Below are positions 1-13,175 of a stretch of DNA of 64,000 nucleotides, one piece after another; positions within the stretch are counted from its first letter, which is position 1; each line of letters opens with the position of its first letter. A program made the position numbers and the translations under genes. The notes below the pieces were generated by a model, which worked only from the letters and a program-made list of their open reading frames with translations, had not been told where the DNA came from and ran no database searches. Origin of the DNA: Caulobacter segnis (GTDB lineage Bacteria; Pseudomonadota; Alphaproteobacteria; Caulobacterales; Caulobacteraceae). The stretch lies in assembly GCF_019931575.1 (NCBI RefSeq), contig NZ_CP082923.1, positions 1 through 64,000 of the forward strand, written 5' to 3'.

Positions 1-47
1 CTGAGCGGTTGGCTTTACTATTCCCTTGCGGGGCGAGGGGCTCTCGC

Positions 48-52
48 GAGTC
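48..52. promoter_or_regulatory. GANTC (CcrM-type) methylation site upstream of dnaA
   Basis: The pentamer GAGTC fits the CcrM recognition sequence GANTC. It lies just upstream of the predicted dnaA promoter. In Caulobacter, methylation of GANTC near the dnaA promoter is known to tie dnaA transcription to replication. I see only this one site between the window edge and dnaA; others may lie outside the window. Confidence 0.55.
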
Positions 53-88
53 AACAGAAATATCCGCGATCGGACGCAAGTTTTCCGT

Positions 89-116
89 TTGACCGGCCCC
101 CTGCGCTGGCTAGTTT
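89..116 (+). promoter_or_regulatory. Housekeeping (sigma-73-type) promoter of dnaA
   Basis: TTGACCGG (89-96), a 12-nt spacer and GCTAGTTT (109-116) closely fit the Caulobacter housekeeping consensus TTGACGS, 10-14 nt, GCTANAWC. Transcription from here would start near 122-127 and give a leader of about 155 nt before the dnaA start at 282. A long dnaA leader of about that size is known in Caulobacter and is implicated in nutrient control of DnaA synthesis. Confidence 0.65.
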
Positions 117-281
117 AAGCGTCTCAGCGCTTCTCCAGTCTTGGAAAAAACAAGGCGGCGGCGGACCGAACGTGTTCGCCGGGTAAGAACCTGTGTGCGT
201 TGAGAAGACCGGCCGTACGCCATGGGGGGCGGGCGGCTGAGAATGGTTGCGGCGGTTGTTTTTGTGCGAGGCGGTGGACGA

Positions 282-1754
282 ATGACGATGAAGGGTGGGG
301 TGGCCAGCCAGGACTTCTCGGCGGCGATCGCGACGGCTTGCGAGCCGGCGGCGGGCGTGTGGTCGAAGGTGACCGTGGCCCTGAAACGCGAATTGGGCGA
401 CGCGGCGTTCGGCTCCTGGATCGCCCCGGCGATGCTGCGCGAGGCCGCGACCGGCGATGTCGTGCTGGTCACGCCGACGGGCATCGCCCGCGACTGGATC
501 CGTCGCAGCGCCTGGCGCCGCATCGGCGAGCTGTGGGCCGCCAACGACGCCACCGGTCGCCGTATCGACCTGAAGTCGCGCCTGGAATTCGAGGCTTCGG
601 CCGGCGCCTATGTCGAGGCCGCCCCGAAGGCCGTGTCGGCCGAGCCGATCGAGATCGTCCTGCCCGTGTCGACCGACGCGCCGGCCGTCGTGGCCCCGAG
701 CGCGAAGTCGCCCCGCACCCAAGGGCTGCAGGAACGCTTCACCTTCGAGACCTTCGTCCCGGGTCCGGCCAACGAGTTCGCCCACGCCGTGGCGCGCCGG
801 ATCGCCAACTGGGCCGACGGCCACTTCAATCCCGTGCTGTTCCACGGCCCCTACGGTTTCGGCAAGACGCACCTGCTGAACGCCCTGGCCTGGGAAGCCA
901 TGCGCAACGCGCCGGAAAAGCGCGTGGTCTACCTGACCGCCGAGCGCTTCCTGTCGACCTTCGTGCGCGCCCTGATGGATCGCCAGACGGCGGCCTTCAA
1001 GGAAGAGCTGCGCGCGGCCGACCTCTTGATCATCGACGACGTCCACTTCATCGCGGGCAAGCAGTCGACCCAGGAAGAGCTGTTCCACACCCTGACCGCC
1101 CTCGTGGGCGAAGGCGGCCGCGTGGTGTTCTCGGCGGACCGTCCGCCGTCGGCCATGACCGAGATGGACCCGCACCTGCGCTCGCACCTGTCGGCGGGCC
1201 TGGTCTGCGGCCTGGAGCCGGCCGACCGCTCGCTGCGCTTGGGCATCCTGGAGCGCAAGATCCAGACCCTGTCGGGCGCCCAGGGCTTCGACCCGACCAT
1301 GCGTCCGGACGTTCTGCAGTTCCTGGCCGACCGCTTCACCGACAGCGTCCGCGAGCTGGAAGGCGCGCTGAACACCCTGTCGGCCCGCGCCGGCGAGGGC
1401 CTGTCGCGCCTGACTCTGGACGAGGTGCAGGCGATCCTGCGCCCGCACCTGCGGACGGGCGAGAAGCGCATCACCATCGACGACATCCAGAAGGCCACCG
1501 CCGACCACTACGGCATGAAACAGGCCGACCTGCTCAGCGAGCGCCGCAACCGCGCCATCGCCCGTCCGCGCCAGGCCGCCATGTGGCTGGCCAAGCAGCT
1601 GACCACCCGGTCGCTGCCGGATATCGGCCGTCGCTTCGGGGGCCGCGACCACACCACCGTCTTGCACGCCGTGCGCCGCATCGAGGCCCTGCGCGCCGAG
1701 GACAACGCCCTGAGCCACGACCTGGAGACCATCACGCGCAAGCTGCGCGGCTGA
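282..1754 (+). CDS. dnaA: Chromosomal replication initiator protein DnaA
   Basis: DnaA binds DnaA boxes at the origin, unwinds DNA and loads the helicase; in Caulobacter it also acts as a cell-cycle transcription factor. The 490-residue protein has an N-terminal domain I, a linker, an AAA+ core with Walker A GPYGFGKT at about 189-196 and Walker B LLIIDD at about 248, and the C-terminal DNA-binding domain with its signature (GRRFGGRDHTTV) from about 447. The ATG at 282 gives MTMKGG, the expected Caulobacter start; an in-frame upstream ATG at 222 would lie inside the leader. A strong terminator follows at 1801. The length equals the family norm in Caulobacter and nothing appears damaged. Confidence 0.98.
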   Translation: MTMKGGVASQDFSAAIATACEPAAGVWSKVTVALKRELGDAAFGSWIAPAMLREAATGDVVLVTPTGIARDWIRRSAWRRIGELWAANDATGRRIDLKSRLEFEASAGAYVEAAPKAVSAEPIEIVLPVSTDAPAVVAPSAKSPRTQGLQERFTFETFVPGPANEFAHAVARRIANWADGHFNPVLFHGPYGFGKTHLLNALAWEAMRNAPEKRVVYLTAERFLSTFVRALMDRQTAAFKEELRAADLLIIDDVHFIAGKQSTQEELFHTLTALVGEGGRVVFSADRPPSAMTEMDPHLRSHLSAGLVCGLEPADRSLRLGILERKIQTLSGAQGFDPTMRPDVLQFLADRFTDSVRELEGALNTLSARAGEGLSRLTLDEVQAILRPHLRTGEKRITIDDIQKATADHYGMKQADLLSERRNRAIARPRQAAMWLAKQLTTRSLPDIGRRFGGRDHTTVLHAVRRIEALRAEDNALSHDLETITRKLRG

Positions 1755-1800
1755 TCCGGGCGGGACCGGGACACCGGTTTCCTCAAGGCTTCAAGAAGAA

Positions 1801-1829
1801 GGGCCGTTCCGGAAGGGGCGGCCCTTTTT
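1801..1829 (+). terminator. Intrinsic terminator of dnaA
   Basis: The arms GGGCCG (1801-1806) and CGGCCC (1819-1824) form a stem with a 12-nt loop and are followed directly by TTTTT (1825-1829). It lies 46 bp after the dnaA stop. Confidence 0.75.
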
Positions 1830-1942
1830 CATTGGACGGTCATGAGCCGTTTCCGGCCCTCAGCCGGGCTAAACCGCAAGATCGGTCGAGCGCGACCCGG
1901 CGGCGAGCGCCTAACTGGGCCCCGCCACGGAAAAGGGTGACG

Positions 1943-2827
1943 ATGAAGGCGGCGCTTCCCAACTACCAGGCCCGGATGCAGCGGGTGCTGGACTATGTCG
2001 ACCAGCATCTGGACGGTGACCTGGACCTGGAAACGGTGAGCCGCGTGGCCGCCTTCTCCAAGTTCCATTTCCACCGCCAGTTCGCGGCGACCTTCGGGCT
2101 GTCCGTGCATCGCTATGTCCAGCTGTCCCGCCTGAAGCGCGCGTCGCAGCGGCTGGCTTCCAAGGACGCCCAGAGCGTCACGGAGATCGCGATGGAGGCC
2201 GGTTATGACGCGCCGGACGCCTTCGCCCGCGCCTTTCGGCGCCGGTTCGGACAGTCGCCTTCGTCTTTCCGGAAATCGCCCGACTGGGCGCCGTGGCTCG
2301 CGGCCTTCGGGCCTCTCGACAATGCGAGGAGCAAGCTGATGCGCATAACCTACGAACCCGCCGACGTGACGATCCGTGACGTCCCCCCGACGCCGGTGGC
2401 GATCATGGAGCACCGGGGCGACCGGGCGACCCTGCCCGCCACGATCGAGCGGTTCATCGCCTGGCGCAAGGCCGCCGGCCTGTCGCCCGAGACGAGTTCG
2501 ACCTTCAACATCTTCCGGTCGGAGCGGATGCCCGAAGACCCGGCCGACTACAGCATGGACCTGTGCGTCGGGACCGACCGGCCGATCGCGCCCGATGACG
2601 AGCGGATGAAGGCCGGCGTGATCCCTGGCGGCCGTTGCGCGGTGCTGCGTGTCGTCCACGACACCCACAATCTGGAGCCGGCCGCGCTCTACCTCTACCG
2701 CGACTGGCTTCCCGCCAGCGGCGAGGAGGCGCGGGACTTCCCGATCTACTGCCAGCGGCGCTTTTCGGCGCCCCCGGCCGCGCCGGTCCACCCGGTGGTC
2801 GTCGAGCTGTTCCTGCCGCTCAAATAG
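1943..2827 (+). CDS. AraC-family transcriptional regulator with GyrI-like effector domain
   Basis: A 294-residue regulator. Residues about 8-105 form the double helix-turn-helix of the AraC/XylS family (LETVSRVAAFSKFHFHRQFAATFG, then the second HTH with AGYDAPDAFARAFRRRFGQSPSSFR). Residues about 133-294 form a GyrI/SbmC-like (SHV-fold) domain that in Rob- and BmrR-type proteins binds small, often toxic, molecules. The likely role is sensing a drug-like ligand; the target genes are unknown. The ATG at 1943 follows a GGAAAAGGG-type ribosome site; an in-frame GTG lies two codons upstream. Its 3' end overlaps the convergent alkB by 8 bp. Confidence 0.85.
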   Translation: MKAALPNYQARMQRVLDYVDQHLDGDLDLETVSRVAAFSKFHFHRQFAATFGLSVHRYVQLSRLKRASQRLASKDAQSVTEIAMEAGYDAPDAFARAFRRRFGQSPSSFRKSPDWAPWLAAFGPLDNARSKLMRITYEPADVTIRDVPPTPVAIMEHRGDRATLPATIERFIAWRKAAGLSPETSSTFNIFRSERMPEDPADYSMDLCVGTDRPIAPDDERMKAGVIPGGRCAVLRVVHDTHNLEPAALYLYRDWLPASGEEARDFPIYCQRRFSAPPAAPVHPVVVELFLPLK

Positions 2828-3452
2828 GGGCGTCAGGCGCCGGCCGCGCGCGCCGCAGCGTCAGATTGATCCGCCCGCCGTCCGGGACCAGGCTCGAAGA
2901 GCCCGGCAGGATCCGGTCCACGCCGTGGAAGGCCAGCCGGGCCGGCCCGGACAGGCGACACACATCTCCGGAGCTCAGTTTCAGGCTGCGCGTCGGGTCC
3001 TTGCGCGAGGTCCCGCCGATGCGGAACACCGCCGTGTCGCCCAGCGAGATCGACAGCACCGGAAAGCGCGGGTCGGCCTCGTCGCGGTCCTGGTGCAGGC
3101 CCATGCGGGCGCCGTCGCGATAGAGGTTGACCAGACACGAGTCCGGCGGCGTCTCCGCGTCGCCCAGCCGGGTCCACAGGTTCAGCAGCGCCGAGGGCAT
3201 GGCGGGCCAGATCTGGTCCGTGCCCGGATGACGTTCGGCGTAGCGGTATCCCGCCGCGTCGCTGGTCCAGCCCAGCGGGCCGAACGCGGTCATCGCTACG
3301 CTCATCGGCTTACCATAAGCCGCCTCGTACTGGGCGAAGGGCGCGCTCTCGGCGGCCGCCATCACCGCCGCGATCAGATCCCGCTGGGCGGCGAGGTCCA
3401 GCAGGCCCGGCCAAAGGTCGAAACCCGGAATGACGGTCAGGGGCTGAAACAT
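2820..3452 (-). CDS. alkB: Alpha-ketoglutarate-dependent DNA dioxygenase AlkB
   Basis: AlkB directly reverses N1-methyladenine and N3-methylcytosine in DNA by Fe(II)/2-oxoglutarate-dependent oxidative demethylation. The 210-residue protein has the full iron triad H120-x-D122 (LHQDRDEAD) and H176 (FHGVDR), plus the 2-oxoglutarate-binding arginine segment RINLTLRRAR at 194-203. These sit about 11 residues earlier than in E. coli AlkB (H131, D133, H187). It is transcribed alone, converging on the AraC-type gene and diverging from the aminopeptidase gene. No Ada-type gene is adjacent, so adaptive control cannot be judged from the sequence. Confidence 0.93.
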   Translation of the reverse strand: MFQPLTVIPGFDLWPGLLDLAAQRDLIAAVMAAAESAPFAQYEAAYGKPMSVAMTAFGPLGWTSDAAGYRYAERHPGTDQIWPAMPSALLNLWTRLGDAETPPDSCLVNLYRDGARMGLHQDRDEADPRFPVLSISLGDTAVFRIGGTSRKDPTRSLKLSSGDVCRLSGPARLAFHGVDRILPGSSSLVPDGGRINLTLRRARPAPDAPI

Positions 3453-3545
3453 TACTGAAACTTAACGCGCGCCTTAGGAGCGGAAGGTGTTGGTTTGCGC
3501 CGCCGGCTGAGGGGGCCGGATGAATTTTCCATACTAGGGTCGAAC

Positions 3546-6224
3546 ATGCGTCGTCTTATGTCCTCTGCGGCCGTGGCCGTGATGTTGTTCGCCGCCGGGA
3601 GCGTTTCCGCCGCCCCGGCCGCCAAGGCCAAACCGAAGCCCGTTGCGGCGGCGGCTTCGGCGGGCTCCAAGGGCGCGACCTTCGCGACCGTGACGACCCA
3701 GCTGCCCCGCAACGTCCGTCCCTCGCACTATGATGTGGCCTTCACGCCGGACGCCGACAAGCTGACCTTCGACGCCAAGGTCAAGATCGCCATCGAGGTG
3801 GTCGAGCCGACCGCCACGGTGACCCTGCAGGCCGCCGACCTGACGTTCTCGAAGGCGGAGATCGCCGGGATCGGCGCGGCCAGCATCAAGGTCGACGACG
3901 AGGCCCAGACCGCCGCCTTCACGTTCGGCAAGGTGCTGCCGAAGGGCAAGTACGTCCTGTCGATCGACTACGCCGGCAAGATCTACAAGCAGGCCGCCGG
4001 CCTGTTCGCCCTCGACTACGAGACCGAGGCGGGCAAGAAGCGGGCGATCTACACCCAGTTCGAGAACTCCGACGCCCGCCGCTTCATCCCCTCGTGGGAC
4101 GAGCCGTTCTACAAGGCCACCTACAGCGTCGAGGCGACGATCCCGACCGGCCAGATGGCCCTGGGCAACATGCCGATCGCCTCGTCCAAGGACCTGGGGA
4201 ACGGCAAGACCCTGGTGAAGTTCGCCACTTCGCCGAAGATGTCGACCTACCTGCTGTTCTTCGGCCTGGGCGAGTTCGACCGCGCCTCGGTCAAGTCGGC
4301 CGGCGCCGACGTCGGCGTGGTCACCAAGAAGGGCGACACCGCCAAGGCCGATTTCGCCCTGAAGGCGGCCGCCGACATCCTGCCCTGGTACAACGACTAT
4401 TTCGGCACGCCCTATCCGCTGCCGGTTCTGGACAACATCGCCGCCCCGGGCCGCAGCCAGTTCTTCAGCGCCATGGAGAACTGGGGCGCGATCTTCTATT
4501 TCGAATACGCCCTGCTGCTGGACCCGAAGATCTCGACCGAGACCGACAAGCAGAACGTCTTCACGACCGTGGCCCACGAGATGGCCCACCAGTGGTTCGG
4601 CGACCTGGTCACCATGGCCTGGTGGGACGACCTGTGGCTGAACGAGGGCTTCGCCTCATGGATGGAGGGCCGGGCGACCGAGCACTTCCACCCCGAGTGG
4701 AACGCGGCGCTCAACGCCGTGGGCGGCCGTGAATACGCGATGAGCCTGGACGCGCTCTCGACCACGCACCCCGTGGTGCAGCACGTCGAGACCGTGGAAC
4801 AGGCCAGCCAGGCCTTCGACGCCATCACCTATCAGAAGGGCGAGGCCGTGATCCGCATGCTGGAAAGCTATGTCGGCCACGACGCCTGGCGCGACGGCGT
4901 GCGCGCCTACATGAAGCAGCACGCCCACGGCAACACGGTTAGCGACGACCTGTGGAGCGCCGTCGAGACGGCGGCGGGCAAGCCGATCAAGGCCATCGCC
5001 CACGACTTCACCCTGCAGCCGGGCGTGCCGCTGATCACGGTCGACAGCGCGACCTGCGCGGCCGGCAAGACCACCCTGGCCTTGACCCAGACCGAGTTCA
5101 GCAAGGACGCGCCGGGCAAGACGCCGCTGACCTGGCGCACGCCCGTCACCGTCCAGGCCCTGGGCGGCGGGACGGCCAAGACCCTGGTTACGGGCGGCAA
5201 GGGTTCGGTCACGGTCGACGGCTGCGGTCCGGTCGTGGTCAACGCCGGCCAGAACGGCTATTTCCGCGTCCAGTATGGTCCCGAGCGCTTCGCGGGCGTC
5301 GTCCAGAACTTCGCCAAGCTGCCGGCCATCGACCAGCTGGGCGTGATCAGCGACGCCTGGTCTATGGGTCTGGCCGGCTACCAGCCCGCCACCGACTTCC
5401 TCGAGCTGGCCAAGGCCACGCCCGCCGACACCGATCCGCAGGTGCTGTCGAAGGTGGCCAGCACCTTCTCGGCCATCGACGGCTACTACGAAGGCATGCC
5501 GACCGAGCGCGCCGCGTTCCGCAAGCTGGCGATCGCCCAGCTGCGGCCGCTGCTGGCCAAGGTGGGCTGGACCGCCAAGCCGGGCGAGGCCGACAATGTC
5601 GCCATCCTGCGCGCCGACCTGATCGGGGCCCTGGGCGGCCTGGGCGACGCCGAGGTCGTGGCCGAGGCCACGCGCCGGTTCGCCGCCGACAAGACCGACC
5701 CGTCGGCCATCCCCGGCCCGCTGCGCAAGACCGTCCTGGGCGTCGTGGCCAAGCACGCCGACCAGGCGACCTGGGACGCCATCCACGCCCAGGCCCAGGC
5801 CGAGAAGACCCCGCTGGTCCGCAACCAGCTCTACACCCTGCTGGCGGGAGCCGAAGACGAGGCCCTGGCCCGCAAGGCCCTGGCCCTGGCCCTGACCCCC
5901 GAGCCGGGCGAGACCCTGTCCAGCACCATGATCTCCAGGGTCGCCGGACTGCATCCGGACCTGACCTTCGACTGGGCCGTGGCCAACAAGGACGCGGTCA
6001 ACGACAAGGTCGACTCCAGCTCGCGCACCCGGTTCATCCCGGGCCTGGGCCAGGCCTCGTCGAACCCGGCCACGGCCGAGAAGATCAAGGCCTACGCCGC
6101 GGCCAATCTGGCCGAAGGGTCGCGCAAGGAAGCCGACAAGGCCGCCGCCGCCGTGCTGAACCGCGCCCAGATCCGCCAGCAGCGCCTCCCGGCGATCACG
6201 GCCTGGGTGGCCAAGGCCGGCTAG
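3546..6224 (+). CDS. Exported M1-family (gluzincin) aminopeptidase
   Basis: An 892-residue zinc aminopeptidase of the aminopeptidase N family. Residues 1 to about 23 are a signal peptide (MRRLMSS, then a hydrophobic core, cleavage near SVSA-AP), so the enzyme is probably periplasmic. The M1 exopeptidase motif appears as SAMENWG, and the zinc site as H344-E345-x2-H348 with E367 (NEGFASW), the exact HExxH-x18-E spacing of the family. A lysine/proline/alanine-rich linker follows the signal peptide and a helical ERAP1-like C-terminal domain occupies roughly the last 300 residues. The ATG at 3546 was chosen because it starts the signal peptide. A terminator follows at 6249. Confidence 0.92.
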   Translation: MRRLMSSAAVAVMLFAAGSVSAAPAAKAKPKPVAAAASAGSKGATFATVTTQLPRNVRPSHYDVAFTPDADKLTFDAKVKIAIEVVEPTATVTLQAADLTFSKAEIAGIGAASIKVDDEAQTAAFTFGKVLPKGKYVLSIDYAGKIYKQAAGLFALDYETEAGKKRAIYTQFENSDARRFIPSWDEPFYKATYSVEATIPTGQMALGNMPIASSKDLGNGKTLVKFATSPKMSTYLLFFGLGEFDRASVKSAGADVGVVTKKGDTAKADFALKAAADILPWYNDYFGTPYPLPVLDNIAAPGRSQFFSAMENWGAIFYFEYALLLDPKISTETDKQNVFTTVAHEMAHQWFGDLVTMAWWDDLWLNEGFASWMEGRATEHFHPEWNAALNAVGGREYAMSLDALSTTHPVVQHVETVEQASQAFDAITYQKGEAVIRMLESYVGHDAWRDGVRAYMKQHAHGNTVSDDLWSAVETAAGKPIKAIAHDFTLQPGVPLITVDSATCAAGKTTLALTQTEFSKDAPGKTPLTWRTPVTVQALGGGTAKTLVTGGKGSVTVDGCGPVVVNAGQNGYFRVQYGPERFAGVVQNFAKLPAIDQLGVISDAWSMGLAGYQPATDFLELAKATPADTDPQVLSKVASTFSAIDGYYEGMPTERAAFRKLAIAQLRPLLAKVGWTAKPGEADNVAILRADLIGALGGLGDAEVVAEATRRFAADKTDPSAIPGPLRKTVLGVVAKHADQATWDAIHAQAQAEKTPLVRNQLYTLLAGAEDEALARKALALALTPEPGETLSSTMISRVAGLHPDLTFDWAVANKDAVNDKVDSSSRTRFIPGLGQASSNPATAEKIKAYAAANLAEGSRKEADKAAAAVLNRAQIRQQRLPAITAWVAKAG

Positions 6225-6248
6225 TTCTCAAATAGTCCAGTCCTTTCA

Positions 6249-6282
6249 ATGGCCGCGCTCCCAGGGGGTGCGGCCATTTTTC
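6249..6282 (+). terminator. Intrinsic terminator after the M1 aminopeptidase gene
   Basis: An ATGGCCGC arm (6249-6256) pairs with GCGGCCAT (6270-6277), closing a 13-nt loop, followed by a T-rich run. It separates the aminopeptidase gene from the dnaK promoter. Confidence 0.75.
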
Positions 6283-6326
6283 TGGGTCGCGACGCCAGAT
6301 TCCCCCTTCCTCCGAGGGGTTATGGC

Positions 6327-6354
6327 CTTGCGCCCAGATCGCTATCCCCCATAT
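6327..6354 (+). promoter_or_regulatory. Heat-shock (sigma-32-type) promoter of dnaKJ
   Basis: CTTGCGC (6327-6333), a 13-nt spacer and CCCCATAT (6347-6354) match the heat-shock consensus CTTGAAA, 13-14 nt, CCCCATNT. It lies about 200 bp upstream of the dnaK start, leaving a long leader. A TTGACGGG at 6372-6379 could be the -35 of a second, housekeeping promoter, but its -10 is weak. Confidence 0.65.
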
Positions 6355-6550
6355 CCGGCTTCGAAGCGGGGTTGACGGGCTCGTCAACTTCGCACAACGC
6401 ATTTTGCCCGCTCGACTTTCGTCGGCGGAACAGGATGTGGAACGTAAACCCGAGAGAGTGCGAACCACGGGGACGGTACGAGAAAAACCGGGGCGCTTCC
6501 GAGAAGGCCCTTGTCACCGCCGTCCGCCTAAAGGAGCGACAGGTACGAAG

Positions 6551-8452
<1,902 letters not shown>

Positions 8453-8468
8453 GCACCGCCATGCGCGC

Positions 8469-8503
8469 GCCGCGGAACCTTCGCCATAAGATCGTTCCGC
8501 GGC
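8469..8503 (+). other. Stem-loop between dnaK and dnaJ
   Basis: GCCGCGGAAC (8469-8478) and GTTCCGCGGC (8494-8503) are perfect 10-bp arms with a 15-nt loop and no T-run. Structures like this in dnaK-dnaJ transcripts may act as partial terminators or 3'-end stabilisers that set the DnaK:DnaJ ratio; that role is inference. Confidence 0.6.
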
Positions 8504-8615
8504 CGCGACCTCTTGTCTCGCCGCCCGAGGACGCCTTGCGCCGGGCCGCGTGCTATCCCACCTCTTCTCCTATCAACGCCACTTTCGTGGGCCTTTTGGG
8601 CGCCAGACGCTGACG

Positions 8616-9773
8616 ATGCGCGACTATTACGAAATTCTCGGCGTGACCCGGACCATCGACGAGGCTGGTCTGAAGTCCGCGTTCCGCAAACTGGCGATGG
8701 AACACCACCCCGACCGCAACGGCGGCTGCGAGAACGCGACCGGTCGGTTCAAGGAAATCAACGAGGCCTATTCGGTCCTCTCCGATCCGCAGAAGCGCGC
8801 GGCCTATGACCGTTTCGGTCACGCGGGCGTCAACGGTCCGCAAGGCGGCGCCGGCGGCTTCGGCGGCCAGGGCTTCGACGCCAGCGACATCTTCAACGAC
8901 GTCTTTGGCGACGTGTTCGGGGAAATGTTCGGCGGCGGTCGTCGCCAGTCGAACGGCCCCCAACGCGGCCAGGACCTGCGCTACGACCTGGAGATCTCCC
9001 TCGAGCAGGCCTATGCGGGCGCCGAGGTCGAGATCAAGGTGCCGGCCGCCATGACCTGCGAGGTCTGCGAGGGCTCGGGCGCCAAGCCGGGCACCAGCCC
9101 CACCGTCTGCGGCACCTGCGGCGGCGCCGGCCGGGTCCGCGCCACGCAAGGCTTCTTCGCGGTCGAGCGCGGCTGCCCGCGCTGCGGCGGCTCGGGCCGT
9201 CTGGTCCTCGATCCCTGCCAGAACTGCAACGGCCACGGCCAGGTGCGCCGCGAGCGCATCCTGTCGGTGCGCATCCCGGCCGGCGTCGACGACGGCGCCC
9301 GCATCCGCCTGGCGGGCGAGGGCGACGCGGGCGCGCGCGGCGGTCCGCGCGGCGACCTCTACATCTTCCTGTCGGTGACCCCGCACGAGCTGTTCGAGCG
9401 CGACGGTCTGGACCTGCTCTGCACCGTGCCGGTGCCGATGACCACCGCCGCCCTGGGCGGCGAAATCGAGGCCCCCTGCCTGCTGGGCGGCGAGAACTGC
9501 GACGGCAACTGCAAGATCAGCGTCTCGGTGCCCGAAGGCGCTCAGACCGGCAAGACCGTCCGCCTCAAGGGCAAGGGCATGCCGTCCCTGCGCAGCCGCC
9601 AGCGCGGCGACCTGGTGGTCGAGCTGTTCGTCGAAACCCCGACCCACCTGTCCGCCCGTCAGAAGGAACTGATGCGCGAACTGGCCGGCCTGTGCGGCGA
9701 AAAGCAGAACCCCAAGTCCGCCAACTTCGTCGGCAAGGCCAAGCGCTTCTGGGAAGAGGTCACGGGGAACTAG
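8616..9773 (+). CDS. dnaJ: Chaperone protein DnaJ (Hsp40)
   Basis: The DnaK co-chaperone stimulates ATP hydrolysis and delivers substrates. The 385-residue protein has a J-domain at about 1-70 with the HPD motif (MEHHPDRN), a Gly/Phe-rich region, and a zinc-finger domain with four CxxCxGxG repeats ([32 protein letters not shown]), followed by the two C-terminal substrate-binding domains. This is a class A (full-length) DnaJ. The ATG at 8616 gives the expected [10 protein letters not shown] start; the longer in-frame extension does not resemble a DnaJ. It lies downstream of dnaK and ends in a CTAG shared with the convergent gene. Confidence 0.97.
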   Translation: MRDYYEILGVTRTIDEAGLKSAFRKLAMEHHPDRNGGCENATGRFKEINEAYSVLSDPQKRAAYDRFGHAGVNGPQGGAGGFGGQGFDASDIFNDVFGDVFGEMFGGGRRQSNGPQRGQDLRYDLEISLEQAYAGAEVEIKVPAAMTCEVCEGSGAKPGTSPTVCGTCGGAGRVRATQGFFAVERGCPRCGGSGRLVLDPCQNCNGHGQVRRERILSVRIPAGVDDGARIRLAGEGDAGARGGPRGDLYIFLSVTPHELFERDGLDLLCTVPVPMTTAALGGEIEAPCLLGGENCDGNCKISVSVPEGAQTGKTVRLKGKGMPSLRSRQRGDLVVELFVETPTHLSARQKELMRELAGLCGEKQNPKSANFVGKAKRFWEEVTGN

Positions 9774-10267
9774 GGTTCCCGTGACCATCGCTGGGCGGTC
9801 AGTCGATAGCGACCCGCCACCATGAGCACGAAAACGAGCAGCAGGCCCCCTCCGACGGCGAGCCTGACACCCAAATTCGCCAGGATTCTGAGCTCGCGCT
9901 CGGTTTCGGGTTGAAGGCTCGTCGCCCGATGGGCGGACGCCTTGAACACCAGAGGCACGACCACCTTGGCGGGCCGCGCATTCGGGTCGTCGGGCGGGAT
10001 CATCCGAAATTTCGGCGCGATCCTGAGGGCCGCTTGCCCGAAGCCCTCGCCGGCCGGCGTCTCGTCCCTGATTTCGCAGCGGTCGAGGCGGCCGTCCGCC
10101 CTTACGTCGCAGGCCATCATCGCCCGACCGGAGATGTCGTGGCGCGCGGCGTGGTCGGGATAGTACCGGGACATATCCTCGACCGTCGGCTTCTCCAGCC
10201 AGTCCGGCCTGTAGGGCCCCATGACGGCGGGGCGAGGCGTTGGCGTCTGGTCGGCGGCCGTGGTCAT
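9770..10267 (-). CDS. TonB C-terminal-domain protein with C-terminal membrane anchor
   Basis: A 165-residue protein. Residues about 20-110 resemble a TonB C-terminal/energy-transducer fold (pattern [45 protein letters not shown]). One hydrophobic segment lies at about 134-152, close to the C terminus and followed by an arginine-rich tail. This is the reverse of classical TonB, where the anchor is N-terminal and a Pro-rich linker precedes the domain. No signal peptide is visible. Its function is unknown; a role as energy transducer is doubtful. The stop overlaps the dnaJ stop (shared CTAG). It diverges from mutS. Confidence 0.75.
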   Translation of the reverse strand: MTTAADQTPTPRPAVMGPYRPDWLEKPTVEDMSRYYPDHAARHDISGRAMMACDVRADGRLDRCEIRDETPAGEGFGQAALRIAPKFRMIPPDDPNARPAKVVVPLVFKASAHRATSLQPETERELRILANLGVRLAVGGGLLLVFVLMVAGRYRLTAQRWSREP

Positions 10268-10384
10268 GCCGCTAGCTCGACTCTGGCGCGAGCGGGCGTC
10301 AAGGGGGCCGAGGTCCGTTCATCCCCGGAATTCCTTAACGCCGCCCCTTAACGCAACCCGCGACGCTCTGTAGTTTCGGGCGTC

Positions 10385-13096
<2,712 letters not shown>

Positions 13097-13108
13097 AGTC
13101 CTTAGTGT

Positions 13109-13156
13109 CAGCGTGACGGTCGCCAAAACCGGCTTCCACTTTTCGCTGTCACGCTG
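13109..13156. repeat. Perfect 9-bp inverted repeat before glnD
   Basis: CAGCGTGAC (13109-13117) and GTCACGCTG (13148-13156) are exact inverted copies separated by 30 nt, in the 79-bp gap between mutS and glnD. The right arm ends 19 bp before the glnD start. It could be a mutS transcript hairpin, although no T-run follows, or paired operator half-sites. Confidence 0.55.
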
Positions 13157-13175
13157 TGGTACCCATATACTCAAC

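Noticed and set aside
51..1718. Very long open frame on the minus strand opposite dnaA, and similar long frames opposite most genes
   Set aside because: They are mirror frames caused by strong GC bias at third codon positions; the translations are Arg/Gly/Ala-rich and match no family, while the opposite strand carries a clear gene.
6372..6398. Second, housekeeping promoter for dnaK
   Set aside because: TTGACGGG is a good -35, but the block at the right distance (GCACAAC) is a poor match to GCTANAWC; mentioned only as a possibility.
10335..10351. CtrA-type site TTAA...TTAA before mutS
   Set aside because: The two TTAA blocks are separated by 9 nt, while the CtrA consensus requires 7. A similar pair at 3462-3477 has 8 nt and an imperfect second half.
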